A stretch of DNA of 32,274 bases from the IMG/VR virus record IMGVR_UViG_3300028790_000014, positions 1 through 32,274 of that record. The stretch is one strand, 5' to 3'. Origin of the DNA: a virus. The notes under the pieces are model-generated. The model had not been told where the DNA came from, ran no database searches, and saw nothing but the letters and a program-made list of their open reading frames with translations. Numbering within the stretch: position 1 is the first letter of the stretch; every line of letters starts with the position of its first letter. Shown here in pieces: positions 16,736 through 23,400 of this stretch. The position numbers and the translations under genes were made by a program.

Positions 16736-16848
16736 TGGAAGTCCTCCCAGTCGCGGGCGAACTGTTCCCAGGTCATGGTGGGATGCAGCCTGCGGGCCAC
16801 GTCCCACCACTCCAACTGGTCGTATTCGTCGAGGCGCGTGTCAGGCAC
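16675..16848 (-). CDS. Small ORF overlapping PEP-CTERM gene end
   Basis: This is a 57-residue ORF from a GTG at 16848 that spans the stop of the PEP-CTERM gene. The sequence PDTRLDEYDQLEWWDVARRLHPTMTWEQFARDWEDFQCLKR resembles small phage proteins with an E-W/F-W-D-x-x-R-x-L-x-P-x-x-T-x-E-x-F motif. The last 18 residues (after LKR) are low-complexity and overlap the next gene. This suggests either a real overlap or a displaced frame. Translation would depend on coupling to the upstream gene, as the ribosome site is weak. Confidence 0.5.
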   Translation of the reverse strand: MPDTRLDEYDQLEWWDVARRLHPTMTWEQFARDWEDFQCLKRTTSGRHGWSGGSSIA

Positions 16849-17485
16849 GCCGATACCGCACCATGCCCAGACCCAGCAGTCCCATGCCGAGAATCCCGAG
16901 GGTCATCGGCTCGGGCACCGTCACTGCGCCGGTCACCAGCTGGATGGTGTCAGCAGCCGCCTGTCCAGCCGCTGTGAAGGTGATCGAGTAGTCGTGCCCG
17001 GTGCTGGTCACCAAGGCCGGCAGCGGATCGGTCTCGCTGGTGGTGGCGTTGGTCGTGATCGGGAAGGTGTTGCTGGCGAACAGCGCGCCATTCACATTGG
17101 TCGACAGCGTCGCCGGCCCGAACGGACCGCCCACGAGGTGGTTAACGGTGAAGGTGGACGTGGCGTCGGCACCGCCGGTCAGGATATTGAGACCGGTCTG
17201 ATCCACCGAGATGTCCAGCACGTGGGTGCCGCCAGTCGCTGCGGTGGCGTCGATCGTCAGCGAGGCGAGCGAAGCGCCGGGCAGCGGCGGGTTGCCGGCT
17301 GCTGCGATGTCGATGCTGGCGAAGTGCGTGCTGGCACCGTCGCAGCTGATCGACGCATTAATGCCACCCGTGCAGACCAGCGCCACAGCCACGCCGTCGT
17401 CGAGCGCGCTGATGGTGATCACCCCGGCCATGGCTGGCGATACCAAGGCGAACAATGCAGCGCCTGCGAGCAGTACCTGTCTCAT
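16841..17485 (-). CDS. PEP-CTERM sorting-signal protein
   Basis: The gene encodes 214 residues with GGGGGA 6 nt before the ATG; the longer in-frame ORF upstream is rejected. Residues 1-20 (MRQVLLAGAALFALVSPAMA) are a clear signal peptide. The mature part is a Thr/Ala/Val-rich beta protein with only two Cys (CTGGINASISC), like a secreted adhesin or matrix protein. Residues 190-214 are a textbook PEP-CTERM tail: VPEP, then a Gly/Leu membrane helix (TLGILGMGLLGLGMV), then RYRRA. Such proteins are exported and sorted by host exosortase/EpsH into the exopolysaccharide envelope. Its place between scaffold-like and capsid genes is highly unusual. It may be a host-derived moron that alters the cell surface (inference). 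Confidence 0.88.
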   Translation of the reverse strand: MRQVLLAGAALFALVSPAMAGVITISALDDGVAVALVCTGGINASISCDGASTHFASIDIAAAGNPPLPGASLASLTIDATAATGGTHVLDISVDQTGLNILTGGADATSTFTVNHLVGGPFGPATLSTNVNGALFASNTFPITTNATTSETDPLPALVTSTGHDYSITFTAAGQAAADTIQLVTGAVTVPEPMTLGILGMGLLGLGMVRYRRA

Positions 17486-17522
17486 GTGCGTTCCCCCTGA
17501 ATAATGTTGCCAGTGTGACAGG

Positions 17523-17543
17523 CTACCACTGCGTGTGTCCATT
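17523..17543 (-). pseudogene. Remnant copy of scaffold-like gene 3' end
   Basis: Reading the minus strand, 17543-17523 is AAT GGA CAC ACG CAG TGG TAG, coding N-G-H-T-Q-W-stop. The scaffold-like gene ends at 17680-17660 with the same six residues (AAC GGG CAT ACG CAG TGG TGA). The sense codons differ only at three third positions; the stop codon also differs. A stop (TAA) lies four codons before this copy, so it is not expressed as a protein. It looks like the trace of a duplication flanking the hairpin/pentamer array between the two copies. Confidence 0.45.
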
Positions 17544-17571
17544 GCGGATAAAGATGCATTAGGGCAACATA

Positions 17572-17631
17572 GACGTGGCATGGCAGCGTGCGGCGCGGCG
17601 CGGTTTGGCGCGGCACGACGTGGCGGGGCAG
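17572..17631 (-). repeat. Pentanucleotide-periodic array (NNGCC), 12 units
   Basis: On the minus strand 17631-17572 divides exactly into twelve 5-base units, eight of which fit NNGCC: CTGCC CCGCC ACGTC at the start and CTGCC ATGCC ACGTC at the end. It begins 6 nt behind a hairpin at the scaffold-like gene's 3' end. A second array with the same period and orientation relative to its gene is at 28176-28254. The array lies in the 174-bp spacer between the scaffold-like and PEP-CTERM genes. No convincing promoter is seen in that spacer. Confidence 0.7.
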
Positions 17632-17637
17632 TAACGG

Positions 17638-17666
17638 GTGGTGACCGGGGAATCCTCGGTCACCAC
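17638..17666 (-). terminator. Hairpin at scaffold-like gene 3' end
   Basis: GTGGTGACCG at 17638-17647 pairs perfectly with CGGTCACCAC at 17657-17666, with a 9-nt loop. It includes the stop codon of the scaffold-like gene and is followed on the minus strand by a GC-rich pentamer array, not by a T run. It may be an attenuator, mRNA-end stabiliser or weak terminator. Confidence 0.45.
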
Positions 17667-18760
17667 TGCGTATGCCCGTTTGGTCTTCCGGCTCGGCGGG
17701 CGCCGATCAGTGCTGCGGCATTATTCACTGAAGGCCGCTGCTCAAACGCCTCGGACGCCTCCCTGACCCGCGCGGCAGGTGGCGGCGGTGGAGCGGTCCC
17801 GCGCGGCGCATGCCCGACAGCAGGCTGCGTCGCCTGGGGCTTAATGCGGGCCTGGTAGCGATCATAGAGCGAGGCCTTGAACAGCGTCTCCAGATACTTC
17901 GCGCTGGTCAGCCCGTGTAGTTCCTGATCGGTGTAGCCCTGCGTGCGGGCCCAACTGATGATGTCCTGCTGGATCTCCCGCCTTTGCTGCGGGTCTGACC
18001 AGAACGGGTATTTCTGGGCAAGCTCGTGATTCGCCTGATCGACGGCCTGGGCCACCGCCGCCTCGCGGGCCTGGGCTTGGTGCGTCTGGATCGCCAGCAC
18101 GCGCTGGTGCTCGATCTGCGCATCCTGCCAGGTCGCCAACTGGTCCCAGTACGCCGCCGGGTCGGTCTGGCGCAGCTGCGGGTCAGGGCGCGGCGCTTCA
18201 GCAAGCCGGCGTTGCAGCGCCTCAATCTCAGGCTGGATCAGCGGCAGGGCGGCTGCCAGGGCCTGCTGCTGCGCCTGTAGCTGGCGCGCCTGGGCGGACA
18301 ACTGCTGGGTCTTCTGCGTGTAGTCCTGCGCCTGACGCACTGCGGCAGCCAACTCGGCCTGTGTGTAACGCCGGCCCTCCAGTTCGATTTCTGCCGGGGT
18401 TTGGGCAGGCGTACTGCCGGGTGTTTCACGTGAAACACTGTCGCCCGCGTCAGGTGCGTCACCAGAGTCCAACCCCAACGCCCGCTCCAGCGCCGACATG
18501 CCGCCGGGTTGGGCGGATTCTGGCGGGGTTGGGCGGGGTCTGGCGGGTTCTGGCGGTGGCGCTTCTCCTGAGTTGTGCCCGTAACCCCCGGAGTTATCCC
18601 CAGGCGGCGGCGCTGCCTGGGCGCGGCGGTGGTTCCGCAGCATCCGCGCGGCATCGCTGACGCTGAGCTCGGGGCGGGTGTCGGGTGCGGGCGCGAAGTC
18701 GCTGCTGCTGGTGTCGGCGGCAGGCGCGGCTGGCGAGGCCGGGCCGGTGGTTTCGCTCAT
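17660..18760 (-). CDS. Scaffold-like head protein
   Basis: This is a 366-residue protein with AGGGGGA before the ATG. The layout is a disordered Pro/Ala-rich N-terminus (about 1-120), an AEIELEGRRYTQAELAAAVRQAQ hinge, a long Gln/Ala coiled coil (about 140-240), a folded segment (KYPFWSDPQQRREIQQDIISWARTQGYTDQELHGLTSAKYLETLFKASLYDRYQA), and a basic, Pro-rich C-terminus ending NGHTQW. This is the usual build of phage scaffolds encoded between portal and capsid. Codons 109-113 (VSRET) are written by a perfect parS sequence. Its last six codons recur in a remnant 137 bp downstream. Confidence 0.8.
   Translation of the reverse strand: MSETTGPASPAAPAADTSSSDFAPAPDTRPELSVSDAARMLRNHRRAQAAPPPGDNSGGYGHNSGEAPPPEPARPRPTPPESAQPGGMSALERALGLDSGDAPDAGDSVSRETPGSTPAQTPAEIELEGRRYTQAELAAAVRQAQDYTQKTQQLSAQARQLQAQQQALAAALPLIQPEIEALQRRLAEAPRPDPQLRQTDPAAYWDQLATWQDAQIEHQRVLAIQTHQAQAREAAVAQAVDQANHELAQKYPFWSDPQQRREIQQDIISWARTQGYTDQELHGLTSAKYLETLFKASLYDRYQARIKPQATQPAVGHAPRGTAPPPPPAARVREASEAFEQRPSVNNAAALIGARRAGRPNGHTQW
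18421..18438. promoter_or_regulatory. parS: parS-type ParB-binding site, copy 1
   Basis: GTGTTTCACGTGAAACAC is an 18-bp perfect palindrome whose central 16 bases (TGTTTCACGTGAAACA) are the universal chromosomal parS sequence bound by ParB/Spo0J. It lies inside the scaffold-like gene, coding VSRET. An identical 18-mer occurs at 25756-25773. No parB is seen in the window, so binding of the host's ParB is inferred. Confidence 0.85.
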
Positions 18761-18800
18761 TTGGTCCCCCTAAAAGGAATGCAAATGGAACAGCAACGAG

Positions 18801-18840
18801 TCTCGTTCCATCTCATTCCATCTCATTCCATCTCATTCAT
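18801..18840. repeat. Four 10-bp tandem repeats (TCTCATTCCA)
   Basis: TCTCGTTCCA, TCTCATTCCA, TCTCATTCCA and TCTCATTCAT stand head to tail with no spacer, overlapping the 3' end of the 95-residue gene and reaching into the leader of the scaffold-like gene. A short inverted repeat (AACGAG-T-CTCGTT) abuts the array. The 10-bp period is close to one DNA turn. This could be an operator or protein-binding array; the function is unknown. Confidence 0.6.
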
Positions 18841-19120
18841 GCACGGTCGCCTGCTCCTGGTCCTCGGCGTCCTGCATCGGGCGGCGTGCCGCCTCCTGAA
18901 GCCGCGCCTTGAGCTCGGCAATGGTGAGCACCTTCACCCGTGCGGCGTCCCGAACCTCCAATTTATCATCGAAAAGCGCGGTATTTGACGCTGCATGCTG
19001 CATTTGGTCGAGGAAATCGACGAAAACCGCGTCATTCAGCACTCTTTGGGCCATGGAAGCCTCCTGACGGGCCTCCATGATGCTTTTTGGCTCGGCATTG
19101 AGGTCCAAAGTCCAGTTCAT
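18833..19120 (-). CDS. Small head-module protein
   Basis: The gene encodes 95 residues starting in an ATGA overlap with the HTH ORF. The sequence is NWTLDLNAEPKSIMEARQEASMAQRVLNDAVFVDFLDQMQHAASNTALFDDKLEVRDAARVKVLTIAELKARLQEAARRPM, helical and acidic-basic mixed. Small helical proteins are common between portal and scaffold genes in such phages. No motif fixes the function. Its 3' end runs into the 10-bp repeats. Confidence 0.65.
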   Translation of the reverse strand: MNWTLDLNAEPKSIMEARQEASMAQRVLNDAVFVDFLDQMQHAASNTALFDDKLEVRDAARVKVLTIAELKARLQEAARRPMQDAEDQEQATVHE

Positions 19121-19326
19121 GGTGTTTTCCGCTTCACAGTCGGGTCCATCTCGCGCGTTCTGAGGTCTTTTCGGGTCAAAATGGCCTTGGAAATCACGCT
19201 GGAGATGGTTCCGAGGGGTCTTTTGGTCAGTTCCGCGAGCTCTGGATAGGTTTTGCCCTGGATTCGGAGGGTTATGATCAAATCCCGCTCCGTCTCGCTC
19301 ATCGGGCGCTTGGTGCGGTCACCCAT
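19117..19326 (-). CDS. Small helix-turn-helix protein
   Basis: The product has 69 residues from the ATG at 19326; the frame continues upstream through the repeat array, but that part is low-complexity. The core SETERDLIITLRIQGKTYPELAELTKRPLGTISSVISKAI is a homeodomain/sigma4-like HTH: E-L-A-E-L-T-K-R-P as the first helix and turn, then G-T-I-S-S-V-I as the recognition helix. The C-terminus is basic. It may regulate head genes, or bind the adjacent phased repeats (inference). It overlaps both neighbours slightly. Confidence 0.65.
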   Translation of the reverse strand: MGDRTKRPMSETERDLIITLRIQGKTYPELAELTKRPLGTISSVISKAILTRKDLRTREMDPTVKRKTP

Positions 19327-19507
19327 GGCGAGCGATTTCGAGCGATTTGAAGCGATTTGGCGCGATTTCCGACGATATTCCCGGAGCTCTGGCGGAATTT
19401 GGCGGAATTTGGCGGAATCTGGCGGATGGCAGATTTCCAAACCTCGGGGGGAGGTGGCCAAACCTAGGGGCGAGGTTTGGTCCTTTCGTTCCGGTCTGCT
19501 CGCTCAT
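19319..19507 (-). CDS. Small ORF over phased repeats
   Basis: This is a 62-residue ORF whose ATG overlaps the portal stop (ATGA), which supports translation. The product SEQTGTKGPNLAPRFGHLPPRFGNLPSARFRQIPPNSA is Pro/Arg/Phe-rich and partly repetitive, because the DNA beneath is made of 10-bp repeats. It may be a short leader-type peptide, or the frame may only be a by-product of the repeats. Function unknown. Confidence 0.4.
   Translation of the reverse strand: MSEQTGTKGPNLAPRFGHLPPRFGNLPSARFRQIPPNSARAPGISSEIAPNRFKSLEIARHG
19331..19430. repeat. Two 10-bp-phased repeat arrays in a 100-bp block
   Basis: 19331-19380 is five units of the pattern AGCGATTTNN (the last degenerate), and 19391-19430 is four units of GGCGGAATTT. 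A single 10-bp segment separates the arrays, so all ten decamers keep the same phase. They lie in the 5' part of the HTH-encoding frame. This looks like a helically phased binding region (operator, packaging signal or origin-type element). The function is unknown. Confidence 0.65.
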
Positions 19508-22266
19508 GCGCCCGGCCTGACCGATGGCCCACCCATGCCAGCGATGTTGCCGGCCACCGCCCGATCGGCGATCTGGCCATACGTCGTCGGTAAGTTACCG
19601 GTAGCGAGCGCCTGGCGAACCATATGAGCGGTGTCGGGCGGGGTGGAGCCTACCGGCGGCGCCACCGGCGCCTGCGGACGCTGGGCCCCCAGGCCACCGC
19701 CCTGTCCCGGCGCCATCCCCATCATCGGCGAGGCTGGCCCCGGCTTGGGCTGCTGCGGCCCCTGCACACCGGTTGCCGGCTGCTGCGGGGACGTAGGCGG
19801 CGGCAGGTCGCCGATGAGGCCAAGGTTGGGCTGGTCTGGCTGCATCGCCGCGCGTAGCTCGTCGAGGCTCGGAACAGGCGTGCCGAACTGCGCGCCGATC
19901 TTCCAAAGCTCAACCCATGCGTCCAGCGCCGCCTTGTCGCGCTCGCGATCGTCGTCCGACAGCGCCTTACTGCGATCGGTCTGCGCCTTGGCACGATCCG
20001 TCTCCAGATCTGCGGCGGTCTTCTGCTGCTGCACCATGGCCAGCACCTGCTCCGGAGTTGGCCCCTGGTTGGGCGGCGGCGGCTGCCAGCCGTCCGGTAA
20101 TTCCTTAAAATAGTTGCTGACGTCGGCGATGTTCGCGGTCTCCAACATCCTGGCCAAGGTATTGCGGTATTCCGGCACTCCCACGAGCGGGTTGTGCAGG
20201 CCGTAGTTGGTGATGATCTGCTCCTGCTTGCCGGCAATCTGGGCGAGCATGGCGAGGCGCTCCATCGGCATACCCTTGCCGCCGACCTCGACCGCGGCTT
20301 CCCACATCGTGCCCAGCGCTCTGGGATCGATCGATATCCACTCGCCCCGGATGCGGATGACGTTGGGCCGGTCCTGCTGCTTGGCGAGCATGCGCAGGAG
20401 TCCCGAATAGAGCGGCGCCAAGCCGGTTTCGGCCAAGGTGCGCGCCATCATGTCGAGCCGGTCCTGCGCGGCGGATGTCTGCTGCGACACGGCGATCGGC
20501 GCGGTGCTCTGGAGTTCGTCGACGGTGAGGCCCTGGGAGGCGCGGGTGATGCCAGTACGTGATTCACGCACGCCCTCGAGCAACTGCATGATCGGCAGCG
20601 CCGCTGCCCCGGCGAACGGCTTCACGAGCTCCTGCACGGCGCCCTGCTGTGCAACGCGGATAATGCTGCCGATCGCGGTCTGGCGCACGTCGGACATGTT
20701 CACCTGACCGAGGGTGATCACGGTCCGCGGGTACATCGCCTGCCCGAGGCTATCGAGCGTCGCGCGCATCACCCTGGACTGCAGGCGTTGCAGGTCCATC
20801 ACCATGTCGGACACAGACGACCCGATGATCCGCCCCGGCTCGCGGTAAGGCGTGAAGCACGACAAGGGGATCTCGTCGGTGCGCTCCCACTGCACCAGAC
20901 GGCAGTCGTCGCCGAGGCTGTGGGTGTGCAGCAGCTCCGCCTTGTGGTCGTTGTCGGCGTCGCACCTGATCCAGCCTTCGATATAGCGGATCATGCCCAT
21001 GCTGCGGTCGTTGGGTGGCCCGCCGTGCATGTGGTGCCCTGATGCACTGTCACGGGCGATCGCCTCGCGCCGCCACTGCGTCGTGGGCGCTGAACCACCA
21101 GCACGCAGCACCGCGTGCTCATCCAACCCCATCTCGATCAGGTCCGAGGCGGATACGTCCCTGACGTGAAAAACACCGCGCGCTTCCTTCACCGTCGAGG
21201 CGTCGGACACCACCCACACGCATTCGGACGGCACCGATTCAACGATGGGCCACGCCTGCTGCACGCTGCGTGTGATGGTGGCGCTCCAGTATTCCGCTGG
21301 CCCGCCTTGGCCCAGATACATCTGGCCTTCGGGCGTCTTGGCCATCGCCTCCTGCTCGACCCTGGTCATCGGTCGGCGTACGATGCGTTGCGCCTCGATG
21401 CCCGGCTCGGCGAGCAGCATTTGCAGTTGCGGCAGGATGAGGCCCTCGGCCACCTCGGTGCGGATCTGCTGCTTCTTGCCCCACGACCAACGCACCCAGC
21501 CGGCTTTGCGGGTGAGCGCATCGAGCAGCGCATCGTGCAGGATCGACCAGCCGGGGTTGGCCACGAACAGCGCCCAGCGGGCGTAGTCGGTAGCTTGGCG
21601 GCTTAGCATCGTCGCCAGCTTGTCGTTGCCGGATATCTCGCTGCTGATCGGCTCGAAATGCACCGGGTCCTCGACGCCGGTGAACACGCGCAGCAGGCTT
21701 GGGAGTGTCGAACGAATCGTATCCCTAACAACAGTCATCACCAACTGAGAACGACCCTTTAACGCCGGTTCGTCGCCGAAGCCCTTACCGTTGTAATATT
21801 CCGACGCCGTAACCCTCTGGTTGCTCAGTTCCTCGTCATAGTTTCGCGCGATACCAAAATAATACCTGTTGATCTCGGCAATCTCGCTGTCCTCTTTGCC
21901 GAGTCGAGCGTAAACGACCTCCTGCACCCACGGGGTCGAGGATGGCTGCACGCTAGGACGCAGGCCCAGCGCATAAGGCCGGATTTCCGGCGGCAGGTCG
22001 TCGGTCGGGTCGTCCGGGATGTCCTCGTCTTTGCGCCTGGGCAACAACGTCGCAATCACCTGATGGTCCGTGGGTCTCTGGCCCATCGGGCGCACCAGCC
22101 CCTCGATCGGTGGCAGCGGGGGGGCGCCGTAGCTCTGCGTGTTGGGCGCCAGCAGGCCCTGCTGCGGCGGGGTCATGCCCTGCTGACCCACCTGCGGCGC
22201 CATCGGGTTAACGCCCTGGCGCAGGCCGGGCGGTGGCACGAGTCCGGGAGGTAAAATGCCGCTCAT
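19504..22266 (-). CDS. Portal protein
   Basis: This large portal of 920 residues starts at the ATG in an ATGA overlap with the DUF3309 gene. A Pro/Gln-rich N-terminus (about 100 residues) precedes the folded part: EDSEIAEINRYYFGIARNYDEELSNQRVTASEYYNGKGFGDEPALKGRSQLVMTVVRDTIRSTLPSLLRVFTG. Later segments are DALTRKAGWVRWSWGKK, PSECVWVVSDASTVKEARGVFH, RDEIPLSCFTPYREPGRIIGSSVSD-like parts and GITRASQGLTVDEL. This is the P22/SU10-like portal pattern. The C-terminal 150 residues are helical, then Pro/Gln-rich. It forms the dodecameric ring at the vertex and docks the terminase. Confidence 0.85.
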   Translation of the reverse strand: MSGILPPGLVPPPGLRQGVNPMAPQVGQQGMTPPQQGLLAPNTQSYGAPPLPPIEGLVRPMGQRPTDHQVIATLLPRRKDEDIPDDPTDDLPPEIRPYALGLRPSVQPSSTPWVQEVVYARLGKEDSEIAEINRYYFGIARNYDEELSNQRVTASEYYNGKGFGDEPALKGRSQLVMTVVRDTIRSTLPSLLRVFTGVEDPVHFEPISSEISGNDKLATMLSRQATDYARWALFVANPGWSILHDALLDALTRKAGWVRWSWGKKQQIRTEVAEGLILPQLQMLLAEPGIEAQRIVRRPMTRVEQEAMAKTPEGQMYLGQGGPAEYWSATITRSVQQAWPIVESVPSECVWVVSDASTVKEARGVFHVRDVSASDLIEMGLDEHAVLRAGGSAPTTQWRREAIARDSASGHHMHGGPPNDRSMGMIRYIEGWIRCDADNDHKAELLHTHSLGDDCRLVQWERTDEIPLSCFTPYREPGRIIGSSVSDMVMDLQRLQSRVMRATLDSLGQAMYPRTVITLGQVNMSDVRQTAIGSIIRVAQQGAVQELVKPFAGAAALPIMQLLEGVRESRTGITRASQGLTVDELQSTAPIAVSQQTSAAQDRLDMMARTLAETGLAPLYSGLLRMLAKQQDRPNVIRIRGEWISIDPRALGTMWEAAVEVGGKGMPMERLAMLAQIAGKQEQIITNYGLHNPLVGVPEYRNTLARMLETANIADVSNYFKELPDGWQPPPPNQGPTPEQVLAMVQQQKTAADLETDRAKAQTDRSKALSDDDRERDKAALDAWVELWKIGAQFGTPVPSLDELRAAMQPDQPNLGLIGDLPPPTSPQQPATGVQGPQQPKPGPASPMMGMAPGQGGGLGAQRPQAPVAPPVGSTPPDTAHMVRQALATGNLPTTYGQIADRAVAGNIAGMGGPSVRPGA

Positions 22267-22442
22267 CCGATGCGTCCCATCAGTAAGAGAACCAGCAGCA
22301 CCAGGATGACCAGCCCGACGATGCCGATGCCCGGCCCGTAGTAGGGGCTGTCGGCGTAGTAGTGACCGCCGCGGTAGCCCCACCAGCCGCCGAACATCAC
22401 CATCAGCAACACCACGATCAGGATGATGGCGAGCGGGCTCAC
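22263..22442 (-). CDS. Small two-helix membrane protein (DUF3309-like)
   Basis: The gene encodes 59 residues from a GTG start overlapping the previous TGA (GTGA). The layout is a membrane helix (LAIILIVVLLMVMFGGW), a Tyr/Gly-rich loop (WGYRGGHYYADSPYYGPG), a second helix (IGIVGLVILVLLVLLLM), then GRIG. This build matches the small DUF3309 family found in proteobacteria and phages. The function is unknown; a membrane location is clear. An upstream role in lysis is possible but unsupported. Confidence 0.7.
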   Translation of the reverse strand: MSPLAIILIVVLLMVMFGGWWGYRGGHYYADSPYYGPGIGIVGLVILVLLVLLLMGRIG

Positions 22443-22591
22443 TTCTTGCGTGCCGGCAGCCGCTTGGTGCCCTTCTGCTGGTCAGCCTTGGCGAAGTCTT
22501 TGCCGACCTTCTGCGGCACCCCGGCGTAGCCGCCCTTGGTGTGCGCCGCTGCCTGCATCAGGCGTGCTTGCGACTTGGATTTGCTGGGCAT
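22439..22591 (-). CDS. Small basic head-module protein
   Basis: The product has 50 residues; the start is supported by AGAGG 6 nt before the ATG. The sequence SKSKSQARLMQAAAHTKGGYAGVPQKVGKDFAKADQQKGTKRLPARKK resembles the short K-S-K-x-Q-x-R-x-M and VPxKVxKxF phage proteins often seen near portal and terminase genes. It is strongly basic and possibly binds DNA. Function not established. Confidence 0.7.
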   Translation of the reverse strand: MPSKSKSQARLMQAAAHTKGGYAGVPQKVGKDFAKADQQKGTKRLPARKK

Positions 22592-22594
22592 GGG

Positions 22595-22930
22595 TTACCT
22601 CTGGAACTCGGGGAAGTCCGTCTGCTGGCTTATGCCTCCGGTCACCCCGGCAGGTCGGTCGGGGCGAACGGCGTCCGTGGCGGCGCGCATGATGGCGTCG
22701 GCGATGCTGGTCGGCATGCCGCTCTCCAGCAGCCTGTGGCGCAGCCTGAGCCGGTCCTCGCCGGCCTGGAGGCGGCGGGTCACGTGCTCGACCAAGTCGG
22801 TCTTGCTCGCCTGAGCGCGCACGTTGGCGGCGACCACCTGCTCGGCTGCCTTGGCCCGCGCCGTCAGCAGGAAGCCCAGGCGCTGGTCATCGCTGGTAGC
22901 GGTTATCCGCTCGATGTGGATCAGCTGCAT
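22595..22930 (-). CDS. Unidentified head/packaging-region protein
   Basis: The gene encodes 111 residues. The ATG at 22930 overlaps the HNH stop as ATGA and has GGGGG 8 nt upstream; a GTG at 22945 is an alternative. The sequence is HIERITATSDDQRLGFLLTARAKAAEQVVAANVRAQASKTDLVEHVTRRLQAGEDRLRLRHRLLES, helical with alternating basic and acidic residues. A position between packaging and portal genes suggests a packaging or head accessory role. No family is recognised. Confidence 0.6.
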   Translation of the reverse strand: MQLIHIERITATSDDQRLGFLLTARAKAAEQVVAANVRAQASKTDLVEHVTRRLQAGEDRLRLRHRLLESGMPTSIADAIMRAATDAVRPDRPAGVTGGISQQTDFPEFQR

Positions 22931-23400
22931 CAGATGTGCCCCCACGTCTTGCGTGTGCGGATGTACCAGGCCGCCGCCTGCGAAATGCCGAACCTGTCGG
23001 CTATCTCGTACGTCGTCTCGGTGGTGGATCGCCGAATCTCCAGCACTTGGTCGGCGGTCAGTTTGGCCTTGTTATTCTCCTCGCCGCGCCGCCATACGGG
23101 CAGGACAAACCTGCCTCGCCTTATCGAGTCGGCGGCATTAGTCCGGTAGTCGCCCCAGTAGAGGTGATCGGGGTTCACGCAGTTGGGCATATCGCAGTGA
23201 TGGCAAGCAAATGAGCGATCGTGTGGCCTTGGCCTACCATCCATCTCTAACGAGATGTGGGAAGCAAGTCGTCTCGGCCCGTTCATGTTCAGCATGCCGT
23301 AGCCCTGCTGGGTTGCGGCACCATCCCACAACCAACACCCGCTGTTTGGCTCGGGCGAAACGTATTTCCAGAAGCGCTGCTCTACGGTGCTCTGCATCAT
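22930..23400 (-). CDS. HNH endonuclease with C-terminal helix-turn-helix
   Basis: This protein has 156 residues. The HNH_3 part is PEPNSGCWLWDG, ASHISLEMDGRPRP and FACHHCDMPNCVNPDHLYWGD (about residues 16-87), with the active-site His pair present. The C-terminal part (LTADQVLEIRRSTTETTYEIADRFGISQAAAWYIRTRKTW) is a resolvase-like HTH that probably recognises DNA. It is joined to TerL (ATGA at 23397-23400) and to the next gene (ATGA at 22928-22932). This is a common homing-type nuclease next to the terminase. The target is not known. Confidence 0.88.
   Translation of the reverse strand: MMQSTVEQRFWKYVSPEPNSGCWLWDGAATQQGYGMLNMNGPRRLASHISLEMDGRPRPHDRSFACHHCDMPNCVNPDHLYWGDYRTNAADSIRRGRFVLPVWRRGEENNKAKLTADQVLEIRRSTTETTYEIADRFGISQAAAWYIRTRKTWGHI

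Noticed and set aside
19331-19430. The decamer arrays as a CRISPR array
   Set aside because: Units are 10 bp with no spacers and no cas genes; CRISPR repeats are longer and separated by unique spacers.
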